Source of the DNA: Bacteroidota bacterium | GTDB taxonomy: Bacteria > Bacteroidota > Bacteroidia > JACCXN01 | Direction: 5' to 3' | DNA: 6,802 nucleotides | Assembly (NCBI GenBank): GCA_947462515.1 | Contig: CANHPJ010000100.1 | Span: 1-6,802 of the forward strand | Shown: positions 1 through 6,122 of the stretch, piece after piece | How positions within the stretch are numbered: position 1 is the stretch's first letter | Layout of the letters: each line of letters starts with the position of its first letter | Notes under the pieces: generated by a model | Seen by the model: only the letters and a program-made list of their open reading frames with translations | Told to the model about the DNA's origin: nothing | Database searches by the model: none | Translations under genes and position numbers: made by a program

Positions 1-675
1 TCTTTTATTTTCTTTAAAAAAAATTGCCCCTGAACATAACTCATCATTGGAATATACACCCAAAATCTCGGCATTACCTTTTTTTTGTATTAGATCTACT
101 AGGGCTTCAAATTTTAAGTAATCATTGTGCGTGCAATTTGTTGCTATATGATTATAATTATTTCTATACAAATCGATGATAACTTTTGCATCGGAACTTC
201 TTATAACAAGCTGATTTTTAATTGCTTTATTTATATTTCGTTTACAATTGGTACTGTATTTATTTTTTAATTCCTCGTATGAATTATTGAGCGACAACAG
301 ATAATTAGGTTTTGGAATTAAAGAAAATATGCTGCTTTCAGTAAAATTTTTTGAATTCAAAAATATATCAATAAACCTAAATTCATTAGAGAGACAATGC
401 AAAAACGATTCTACTTGTAGGGATGAAAGCTGATTTTTTGAAAAAATGCCAAGCTGTTGGGTAAAAAGTGGGGGAAATGCATACTTAATACCATATTTTC
501 TTTTCCAGGTTATTGGCATTACTGCCCGATAATCATCTAAAATAAGAGCATCCCATTTGGGACTTACTATATTTAAATACCAGGAATTGGCATAAATAAG
601 CTCATTATGGGCTGAATTAATACAATTATCCCATTTTAAAAAGTCTATCTCTGAATGTTTTAAATACTTAATCAT
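1..675 (-). CDS. FemAB/GNAT-type acyltransferase, partial (C-terminus beyond left edge)
   Basis: This is an open frame of 225 codons from ATG at 675-673 to the window edge with no stop; I translated it directly. The protein starts MIKYLKHSEIDFLKW. Around residues 137-152 is a YSTNCKRNINKA-like stretch, which resembles the basic 'K-x-x-R-x-I-x-K-A' region of FemAB-like and BioF2-like (PF13480-type) GNAT proteins. Near residues 203-220 is ILGVYSNDELCSGAIFF, the usual core GNAT strand pair of an acyl-CoA or aminoacyl donor fold. No signal peptide or membrane segment is visible, so it is probably cytoplasmic. Its start overlaps the end of the upstream deacetylase gene by eight bases (ATGATTAA), so translation is probably coupled. 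Family-level placement is fairly good. The substrate is unknown: an amino sugar of a surface glycan is inferred from the neighbours, and a peptidoglycan-bridge or lipid substrate is possible. The missing C-terminus would complete the GNAT domain. Confidence 0.7.
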   Translation of the reverse strand, partial: MIKYLKHSEIDFLKWDNCINSAHNELIYANSWYLNIVSPKWDALILDDYRAVMPITWKRKYGIKYAFPPLFTQQLGIFSKNQLSSLQVESFLHCLSNEFRFIDIFLNSKNFTESSIFSLIPKPNYLLSLNNSYEELKNKYSTNCKRNINKAIKNQLVIRSSDAKVIIDLYRNNYNHIATNCTHNDYLKFEALVDLIQKKGNAEILGVYSNDELCSGAIFFKENKR

Positions 676-1978
676 TTGGCAAGGCATATTTAACCATCTC
701 TTCGTATACTTTTCTCCATCCCGTCCAGTTTTTTGAATCACTTAATGATTCATTATGCCAAATACTAATAAATGTTCCATCAACATTTTTAACTTCATCA
801 ATCAACATCTTAAGTTCATTTATAGCCTCCTGAGGACTTAGATTCATATAATCCTTTAAGGTAGCTTCCATGGCAGTAAAAGGATGAATCTTTAAAGCTG
901 TTTTTAATTCAAGATCGAGATCATAAAAATAAAATGATGTGCATATACTTGATCTAAAGCCGGTTGAAGAGGCATATCCCATGGTATAATCGTCCGAAAT
1001 ATCAAGTTCTATTAAATTTCGATATGTTTCAGGGAACGACAGTTTTAAAAAATGCTGACGACTTTTTGTAACCTCACGTTTCAATATAGATTCTAATCTT
1101 CTATTTTCAATTTTTAATTTATTTTTACTTGAGTTAGATCCGAATCCGGGATGAATTCCGACCTCAAAATAATCAGAGATTGATTTTATGAGTGAATGTA
1201 ATTTTCTATTATTAACCGAAATATTTTTATCATTAAGACCATAGTCGGCAAGCAGAAAAAAATATATGGATTTAAATTTATATTTCTTTTGAAGGGATAA
1301 TTGATATTCATATGTATCGTATGGATCAGGAATTAATCCAAGCAAAACTTTAGACCTCTCCTTAATATCATCGAAGTTAAATCCAATTAATGACTTACTA
1401 AAAGCTCCCAAATTTCTAATAAAGCCCTTTTCCCTATATGCAAACGCATTATCAATATCAAGAGATGAAATAAATTGATATTTCGTTTCCGGAAATGACA
1501 AATCAGGAAAACGATCTGTTAATATTTTTTTTAAACATTTTGCCCATAGATTTATCATTGGTTTTTTAATGAAATCATGCTGAAAAGCAAAACTCTCTTT
1601 AGCTTCAAATCTATCAAATTTATCTTCAATGTGAGGAAGATACTCTTCATACCTTGAAACTAAGTAAAAACCAGCTGAAAATGGATCAAAGGGAAGGCTA
1701 GAATTTTTATTTGTGGGGAAAAAAACCTTTACTCCCTCCCAATCAAAAATATTAATATCCATCTGTTTGATATCATTTTCAAACAATAAAGATTTTGAAA
1801 GAAAAAACAATTCATTGGATATAGGGTGAGAAGTATAGCTGATTTTTGGACCATTATATGATTTAAATTCGTCTGAATCATCAGTCAATCGAATATTAAG
1901 CCCAAGTATTTCTCTAAAATAAAGAGAAAATATATAATCAACTCTGTTTGTTATTTTATTACAATAAATAAATAACAT
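668..1978 (-). CDS. DUF7033 / polysaccharide deacetylase family protein
   Basis: A protein of 436 residues, a usual length for this Bacteroidota family. The N-terminal part (about 1-160) matches what I know of the DUF7033 region, including DPFSAGFYLVSRYEEY near 98-113. The C-terminal part is a divergent carbohydrate-esterase-4-like (NodB-fold) domain: SSLDID with D174 and D176, GIHPGFGSN with H276, RQHFLKLSFPETYRNL at 308-322, DDYTMGYASSTGFR at 329-342, and ISIWHNESLSD with H408. These correspond to the metal-binding Asp, the HPxxxS motif and the late catalytic His. The likely reaction is removal of N- or O-acetyl from a sugar. No signal peptide is visible, so it may act on a cytoplasmic glycan intermediate. 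The ATG shares one base with the stop of the epimerase gene (TAATG at 1980-1976), and the end overlaps the acyltransferase start, so this is the middle gene of a coupled cassette. The substrate is not known. Confidence 0.85.
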   Translation of the reverse strand: MLFIYCNKITNRVDYIFSLYFREILGLNIRLTDDSDEFKSYNGPKISYTSHPISNELFFLSKSLLFENDIKQMDINIFDWEGVKVFFPTNKNSSLPFDPFSAGFYLVSRYEEYLPHIEDKFDRFEAKESFAFQHDFIKKPMINLWAKCLKKILTDRFPDLSFPETKYQFISSLDIDNAFAYREKGFIRNLGAFSKSLIGFNFDDIKERSKVLLGLIPDPYDTYEYQLSLQKKYKFKSIYFFLLADYGLNDKNISVNNRKLHSLIKSISDYFEVGIHPGFGSNSSKNKLKIENRRLESILKREVTKSRQHFLKLSFPETYRNLIELDISDDYTMGYASSTGFRSSICTSFYFYDLDLELKTALKIHPFTAMEATLKDYMNLSPQEAINELKMLIDEVKNVDGTFISIWHNESLSDSKNWTGWRKVYEEMVKYALPND

Positions 1979-3129
1979 TATTCGGTTAAATTTAAAACTA
2001 ATTCATTACAAATAAATTCTGCTGCACGTCCATCACCGAAAATTTGAGGATAGGAATACAGAGATTTTTCAGTTAACAACTTGTATGATTGTATTATTTT
2101 CTGCTCATCAGCATCAGCTATTATGGTGTTTCCGTTATTAACCAATTCAACCCATTCTGTCTCTGAACGAAGCACAACGCAGGGCTTTTTGAAGAAATAA
2201 GCTTCTTTCTGAACACCGCCCGAATCAGTTAAGATTAGTTTTGAGTTTTTTTCCAGGGCAATCATTTCCAAAAAAGAAGCTGGTGGAAGAATATTAATTT
2301 TATTGTTTGAACGAATTATTTCAAATAAACCCTCTTCTAAATTTTTTTCTAGAAGATTTGCGGTCCTTGGGTGCAGCGGTAAAACAATTTTTATATTATT
2401 GTCATGAGTAATCTTATTTAATGCCCTGAAAATGGAACTCAAGCGAGAAGGGTCATCCGTATTATTATTTCTATGGATGGTAACCAGTAAATAATCATCT
2501 TTTTCTAAATTGTGATCCTTAAGAATGGATGTTTTTTTATCCGCAAGCTCAGAAAAAAACAAACTATTATCGTACATAACATCACCACAACAATATATTT
2601 TAGGATTATCAATGGTATATGGCTCCTGGTTATTCACTCTAAAACCTTCCTTAATCAAATTTTCATACCCGGTTTTGGTAGGGGAAAACAATAAAGTTGA
2701 GACATGATCGCACATGATTCTATTTATCTCCTCGGGCATAGCTTTATTAAAGGAACGCAAACCAGCCTCAATATGAATTACGGGAATATGAATTTTTGAG
2801 GCTGCAATTCCTCCTGCTAATGTAGAGTTGGTATCGCCATATAGAACAATGCCATGCGGTTTTTCTTTAATCAATATTTCCTCTATGCCACTAATCATCA
2901 TGGCGGTTTGCTTTCCGTGGCTTGCAGAACCAACATTTAAATTATAATTCGGTTGAGGAATACCTAATTCTTCAAAAAACACTTTAGACATGTTTTCATC
3001 GTAATGCTGCCCCGTATGAACAATTATTTCTTGAATTTTAGTAGAAAAATTATTTTTTATAGCACGGCTAAAGGCAGCCGCTTTAATAATTTGAGGTCTA
3101 GCCCCGATAACAGTAATTATTTTTATCAT
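1978..3129 (-). CDS. wecB: UDP-N-acetylglucosamine 2-epimerase, non-hydrolysing
   Basis: A protein of 383 residues, full length for the cytoplasmic enzyme that interconverts UDP-GlcNAc and UDP-ManNAc for surface polysaccharide synthesis. The GT-B-like fold is clear: GARPQIIKAA at 9-18, TGQHYDENMS at 39-48, YGDTNSTLAG at 97-106, HIEAGLRSF at 119-127, PEEINR at 132-137, VTIHRNNNTDD at 216-226, LPLHPRT at 250-256 and TDSGGVQKEA at 301-310. D99, E121, E133 and H219 line up with the catalytic and binding residues D95, E117, E131 and H213 of E. coli WecB. The HRNNNTD variant replaces the commoner HRRENFG, which I associate with a Bacteroidota subgroup. It is the first gene of the glycan cassette, starting 72 bases after the radC stop, with a candidate -7 box in that gap. 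Its stop overlaps the next ATG. Which polymer receives ManNAc cannot be told from this window. Confidence 0.95.
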   Translation of the reverse strand: MIKIITVIGARPQIIKAAAFSRAIKNNFSTKIQEIIVHTGQHYDENMSKVFFEELGIPQPNYNLNVGSASHGKQTAMMISGIEEILIKEKPHGIVLYGDTNSTLAGGIAASKIHIPVIHIEAGLRSFNKAMPEEINRIMCDHVSTLLFSPTKTGYENLIKEGFRVNNQEPYTIDNPKIYCCGDVMYDNSLFFSELADKKTSILKDHNLEKDDYLLVTIHRNNNTDDPSRLSSIFRALNKITHDNNIKIVLPLHPRTANLLEKNLEEGLFEIIRSNNKINILPPASFLEMIALEKNSKLILTDSGGVQKEAYFFKKPCVVLRSETEWVELVNNGNTIIADADEQKIIQSYKLLTEKSLYSYPQIFGDGRAAEFICNELVLNLTE

Positions 3130-3183
3130 TTTAATGAGAAAAAAACAAGTTTAAAAAGCCGTTGAATAAATTAAATAAAGTGA

Positions 3184-3191
3184 CAAATTTA
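3184..3191 (-). promoter_or_regulatory. Candidate Bacteroidota -7 box for the glycan operon
   Basis: The minus strand reads TAAATTTG, an exact match to the Bacteroidota -7 consensus TAnnTTTG. It lies 11 bases after the radC stop and 54 bases before the epimerase ATG, which would give a leader of roughly 45-50 bases. I see no good -33 TTTG/TTG at the expected spacing (only GGTGTT around 3213-3208), so the promoter may be weak, or the match may be due to AT-richness. Confidence 0.4.
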
Positions 3192-3201
3192 GACGATTTA
3201 T

Positions 3202-3903
3202 TTATAAAACACCTTCATCAGCAAAACTATAATAACCATTCTCAGTATAGATTATATGATCTAAAACTGATATGTCCATAATTTTCCCGGCTTCTTTCAA
3301 TTTTTTGGTAATAGCGACATCTTCATCACTTGGTTTTAAATTGCCTGAAGGATGGTTATGACATAAAATTATAGAACAAGCTGAATTTTCAATAGCTTTC
3401 ATATAAATTAAACGCGTATCGACAACAGTTGCAGTAATTCCACCTTGACTAATTTTAATTGGTTTTATAACAGTATTTGCTCTACTGAGAGTGAGTATCC
3501 AAAATTCTTCGTGCGCAAGATCCAACAAAAGAGGCTTTACAATGTCATAAACATCTTTACTGCAGGATATCTTTTCTTGTTTAATTATTTCAGCTTCGTT
3601 TCTCCTTCTGCCAAGCTCAAGGGCTGCAATAATAGAAATCGCTTTAGCCTGACCAATCCCATTAAATTTAGTTAAATCATTAACAGAATACTTACCTAGA
3701 TGGTTTAAATTATTCGATGCTTGATGCAAAATCCGTCTTGATAAATCAACAGCTGATTCCTTACGATTTCCAGATCCAATCAAAATAGCTATTAATTCAG
3801 CATCAGAAAGTGATACTCTACCATTTGACAATAATTTCTCCCTTGGCCTGTCATTTTCAGCCCAAGATTTTATGGCTATTTTTTCAACATCATATACTTT
3901 CAC
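3202..3903 (-). CDS. radC: DNA repair protein RadC (UPF0758, JAMM/MPN+ domain)
   Basis: I chose the GTG at 3903-3901, which gives 233 residues beginning MKVYDVEKIAIKSW. A start at TTG 3939 would add twelve residues (MVFGILLVLFYF) that are hydrophobic, match nothing in the family and lie 12 bases from the upstream terminator. With GTG numbering, the N-terminal helix-hairpin-helix-like region covers about 11-100 (SWAENDRPREKLL; then NGIGQAKAISIIAALELGRR near 81-100). The JAMM metalloprotein domain follows: EEF at 132-134, then HNHPSGNLKPSDED with H182, H184, S192 and D195, completing the H-x-H-x7-S-x2-D metal site. The old link to DNA repair is weak, and the real role of RadC proteins is unsettled. 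The gene sits after the S20 terminator and before the glycan operon with no terminator of its own that I can see. It may rely on readthrough or on a promoter I could not find. Confidence 0.93.
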   Translation of the reverse strand: MKVYDVEKIAIKSWAENDRPREKLLSNGRVSLSDAELIAILIGSGNRKESAVDLSRRILHQASNNLNHLGKYSVNDLTKFNGIGQAKAISIIAALELGRRRNEAEIIKQEKISCSKDVYDIVKPLLLDLAHEEFWILTLSRANTVIKPIKISQGGITATVVDTRLIYMKAIENSACSIILCHNHPSGNLKPSDEDVAITKKLKEAGKIMDISVLDHIIYTENGYYSFADEGVL

Positions 3904-3951
3904 AAAGTAAAATAATACAAGTAAAATGCCAAAAACCAAAAAACATAAGGC

Positions 3952-3981
3952 AAAAAAAAAGCCCTACAAAATGCAGGGCTT
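3952..3981 (-). terminator. Intrinsic terminator after rpsT
   Basis: On the minus strand AAGCCCTGC pairs with GTAGGGCTT (one G-U pair) around a five-base loop, giving a nine-pair stem at 3981-3959. Seven further T residues follow at 3958-3952. The stem begins 19 bases after the S20 stop codon. It is the strongest terminator in the window and should separate S20 from radC. Confidence 0.92.
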
Positions 3982-3999
3982 AATTTAAATTTTAAAAAA

Positions 4000-4251
4000 T
4001 TACAAAGACAAAACTTTTCTCATCAACTTAGATTTTAAGTTTGAAGCTTTGTTTTTATGAATAACATTTTTCTTTGCTAATTTATCAAGCATAGCAATAA
4101 CTTTAGGAAGTCTTGTACTTGCTTCATTTTTATCAGTAGTACCTCTTAAAACTTTAACTGCATTTCTTACAGTTTTAGCTTGGTATCTGTTTCTGATTCT
4201 CTTTGCATCGTTGGATCTAATTCTTTTTATCGCCGACTTATGATTTGCCAT
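4000..4251 (-). CDS. rpsT: 30S ribosomal protein S20
   Basis: A protein of 83 residues, a normal length for bS20, which binds 16S rRNA early in assembly of the small subunit. The sequence is very basic and all-helical in character, starting MANHKSAIKRIRSND, with the family's KSAIKRIR and IRNRYQAKTVRNAVK segments, then LPKVIAMLDKLAKKNVIHKNKAS in the second half (about 49-70). The ATG at 4251 is the only sensible start. It is preceded by an AT-rich leader without a Shine-Dalgarno sequence, as is usual in Bacteroidota. The gene is a single transcription unit, with a well-formed promoter just upstream (4283-4311) and a strong terminator downstream (3952-3981). In E. coli S20 is autoregulated through its mRNA leader; the short leader here shows nothing I can point to as such a site. 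Confidence 0.98.
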   Translation of the reverse strand: MANHKSAIKRIRSNDAKRIRNRYQAKTVRNAVKVLRGTTDKNEASTRLPKVIAMLDKLAKKNVIHKNKASNLKSKLMRKVLSL

Positions 4252-4282
4252 TTTATAAGTATTTTATTTTTTTATAGGAGTG

Positions 4283-4311
4283 CAAATATAAAAAAAAATT
4301 AAAACTTTCAA
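4283..4311 (-). promoter_or_regulatory. Bacteroidota-type promoter of rpsT
   Basis: The minus strand has TTG at 4311-4309 (-33 element), an 18-base T-rich spacer, and TATATTTG at 4290-4283, an exact match to the Bacteroidota -7 consensus TAnnTTTG. Transcription would start near 4277, giving a leader of about 25 bases before the S20 ATG. Spacing, match quality and position before a highly expressed gene make this the best promoter in the window. Confidence 0.75.
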
Positions 4312-4406
4312 TACAATTTGGAGTTTATTTTAACAATTTATTTTTTGCAGTGATTTCCAAAATGATATTTAACTAAATCTATTTATAAAATTATTAGTTT
4401 TTTAGG

Positions 4407-4429
4407 CTAATTAGTTAAAAACTAATTGG
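4407..4429 (-). other. AT-rich inverted repeat after the rlmL gene
   Basis: AATTAGTT and AACTAATT (4409-4416 and 4420-4427) form a perfect eight-pair stem with a three-base loop. One wobble and one G-C pair extend it to 4407-4429. It begins 15 bases after the rlmL stop. No T run follows on either strand, so it is at best a weak terminator or an mRNA 3'-end stabilising hairpin. The rest of the 193-base gap between rlmL and rpsT holds the rpsT promoter and otherwise plain AT-rich sequence. Confidence 0.4.
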
Positions 4430-4444
4430 ATTAAAAAACACAAA

Positions 4445-5614
4445 CTATACTAACTTATGAATCTTTTTTGTTCCTCTGTACATTTCAAATTTCATAAACT
4501 TGCATTCTAATGGACCATTAAAAACGGTAATTTTACGCGAAGGACGAAGACCTATATGCTTTAAAGCATTAATATTGGAACTAATTACCCAAGCATCATA
4601 TCCATCATATTTGGATTTTAAGGTGTCTCCAATAGATTTATAGAGTGCAATAATATCATCCTCCTTATCCATTCTTTCGCCATAAGGAGGATTCATAATA
4701 ACAACACCTCTTCTTTTTGGTGGATCAAACTCCTGAAAAGAAATTGTTTTTACATCAACCACATCTTCTACTTTAGCCAAATGAACATTTTCGACTGCTT
4801 TACGCTGAACATTTCTGGATATTTCACAGCCATATATGGCCACTTCTCTATCTTTGATTTTATTTAATGTTGATTCATAAATTAAATTCCAAAGCGTTTC
4901 ATCATAATTTTTCCATTTCTGAAATGCGTAACTATTCCTATAATAACCGGGAGGAATATTATTAGCATGCAGAGCGGCCTCTATCAAGATTGTTCCAGAA
5001 CCGCACATACCATCAATAAGGGGTTGATGATACTCCCAACCGCTAAGCAAAACAAGTCCAGCAGCTAAAACCTCATTTATTGGTGCTAAATTAGTTTTGT
5101 CTCTATATCCTCTCTTATGAAGAGAATCGCCAGAACTATCGAGAGAGACAATGACTTCCTGACCAGTAATATGTAAATTAATACGTAAATCCGGATCATC
5201 AGTATCTACATCGGGTCTATTGCCATCAATTTCCCGAAATCTATCCACGATGGCGTCTTTAGCTTTTAGTGTAGGGAAATTAGAATGATTAAAAATGTCG
5301 GAACTTACAACACTATTAATCGCGAAAGATTGGTTAGAAGAAATAAAATCTTCCCATTTAATTCTTTTAATCTTGGAGTACAAATCTTCAGCATTTGATA
5401 TTTGAAAGCTATCAAATGGGACAAGAATTTTCATAGCAGTGCGCAAACACAAATTAGCTTTGTACAAAAACCCAATATCTCCGATAAAAGAAACGGCTCT
5501 GTTATGAATTTCAATATTTTTCGCGCCCAATTTCAATAATTCAGCCGACAAAACTTCTTCAAGACCATAAATGGTTTTAGCAACCATCTTAAATTCCTTA
5601 TTTAAAAATTCCAT
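4445..5614 (-). CDS. rlmL: THUMP-domain class I SAM-dependent RNA methyltransferase (RlmL-like)
   Basis: A protein of 389 residues corresponding to the RlmL half of E. coli RlmKL (COG0116), which makes m2G2445 in 23S rRNA; the C-terminal RlmK half is absent. Order of regions: an N-terminal ferredoxin-like part with MVAKTIYGLEEVLSAEL at 10-26, a THUMP domain at about 45-160, the LHKRGYR linker at 165-171, then a Rossmann methyltransferase domain. That domain has SAM motif I DGMCGSGTILIEAA at 201-214, GCEISRNVQRKAVENV at 262-277, and the catalytic NPPY at 308-311, typical of N2-guanine methylation. Motif I has Gly where the usual form is DPMCGSG. The ATG at 5614 is preferred; the Met at residue 10 (5587) is a possible shorter start but sits against the conserved VAKT segment. 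The gene follows the siaC terminator by about 60 bases, so it needs its own promoter, which I could not identify. The exact rRNA site is inferred from the family. Confidence 0.92.
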   Translation of the reverse strand: MEFLNKEFKMVAKTIYGLEEVLSAELLKLGAKNIEIHNRAVSFIGDIGFLYKANLCLRTAMKILVPFDSFQISNAEDLYSKIKRIKWEDFISSNQSFAINSVVSSDIFNHSNFPTLKAKDAIVDRFREIDGNRPDVDTDDPDLRINLHITGQEVIVSLDSSGDSLHKRGYRDKTNLAPINEVLAAGLVLLSGWEYHQPLIDGMCGSGTILIEAALHANNIPPGYYRNSYAFQKWKNYDETLWNLIYESTLNKIKDREVAIYGCEISRNVQRKAVENVHLAKVEDVVDVKTISFQEFDPPKRRGVVIMNPPYGERMDKEDDIIALYKSIGDTLKSKYDGYDAWVISSNINALKHIGLRPSRKITVFNGPLECKFMKFEMYRGTKKIHKLV

Positions 5615-5674
5615 AATGTATGATGAATGAAGCTAAGAATAATAAAAAAACAATGAATAAAAATGTGAATAAGC

Positions 5675-5701
5675 AAAAAAACCCACTTAAAGTGGGCTTT
5701 T
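5675..5701 (-). terminator. Intrinsic terminator after siaC
   Basis: On the minus strand CCCACT and AGTGGG (5696-5691 and 5687-5682) form a six-pair stem with a three-base loop, followed by seven T residues at 5681-5675. A short A run precedes the stem (5701-5698). The T tract lies about 40 bases after the siaC stop. It ends the siaBC transcription unit and isolates it from rlmL. The flanking A and T runs could give weak termination on the plus strand too, but no plus-strand gene is present. Confidence 0.9.
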
Positions 5702-5721
5702 CCTGATAAAGAATATAAAAA

Positions 5722-6102
5722 CTACTCTGATATTTGAACCATTTTAAAAGGAACATTTATTATAGCTTGGTAATCTTCACCAGCCTCTAACATATCTTCG
5801 TCATCTTCTTCGTAATGCCAATTAACTAATACCTGACTACCTTTATTATTTATAGAAACAAGCTTTTTAAAAACATCTAGAATACATTTAGATGAACTTG
5901 TATTAAAATATTCGAGTTGAATTACCACATTAGTATTAGATTGGGGAGTGTTTGAATAAGCCTCTAATTGTTCTATAAGAGGTTTGTAAAACTCAATAGA
6001 ATTTTCAGGTATTGAACGTCCCTTAATTTCTAAAAAACCTTTTGATGGTTCAAATTTTATACTTGGTGTTTTAGGAGTTCCTTCAATTAAAATTGATTCC
6101 AT
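5722..6102 (-). CDS. siaC: SiaC-family regulatory phosphoprotein (DUF1987)
   Basis: A protein of 126 residues, full length for the DUF1987/SiaC family. It is a small single-domain protein with a STAS-like (anti-anti-sigma) fold and no signal peptide or membrane segment. It begins MESILIEGTPKTPSI and has GFLEIKGRSIPENSIEFY at 22-39. The key segment is LEYFNTSSSKCILDVF at 63-78. Thr68 in this NTSSSK motif falls at the same number as the threonine phosphorylated by SiaB in P. aeruginosa SiaC. A strongly acidic YEEDDEDMLEAGEDY stretch at about 97-111 is common in the family. In P. aeruginosa, unphosphorylated SiaC binds and activates the diguanylate cyclase SiaD. Here no cyclase lies in the window, so the output is unknown. 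The gene starts 20 bases after the siaB stop and is the last gene of the unit, with a terminator just downstream. Confidence 0.92.
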   Translation of the reverse strand: MESILIEGTPKTPSIKFEPSKGFLEIKGRSIPENSIEFYKPLIEQLEAYSNTPQSNTNVVIQLEYFNTSSSKCILDVFKKLVSINNKGSQVLVNWHYEEDDEDMLEAGEDYQAIINVPFKMVQISE

Positions 6103-6122
6103 AATTAATTTTATTTTATGTT

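Noticed and set aside
2512..2707. Two overlapping plus-strand open frames of 60 codons
   Set aside because: Both lie wholly inside the well-supported epimerase gene on the other strand, have no recognisable motifs and are shadow frames.
3445..3675. Plus-strand open frame of 76 codons
   Set aside because: It lies antisense within radC, has no motif, promoter or family resemblance, and its composition is that of a reversed coding strand.
3202..3903. Possible loss of the catalytic Glu in RadC because a Leu replaces the Glu of the PREV motif
   Set aside because: The JAMM glutamate lies roughly 45-50 residues before the HxH motif, where the EEF segment is intact. The PREV position is outside the metal site and varies.
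3903..3934. Candidate radC promoter, TTTTG with a 20-base spacer to TACTTTG
   Set aside because: The second box is one base too short for the consensus and overlaps the GTG start, so transcription would begin inside the coding region.
5615..5674. Search for an rlmL promoter between the siaC terminator and the rlmL start
   Set aside because: The best pair (TTG at 5653 and TAGCTTCA at 5635) has poor box match and only 15 bases of spacing, so it was not called.
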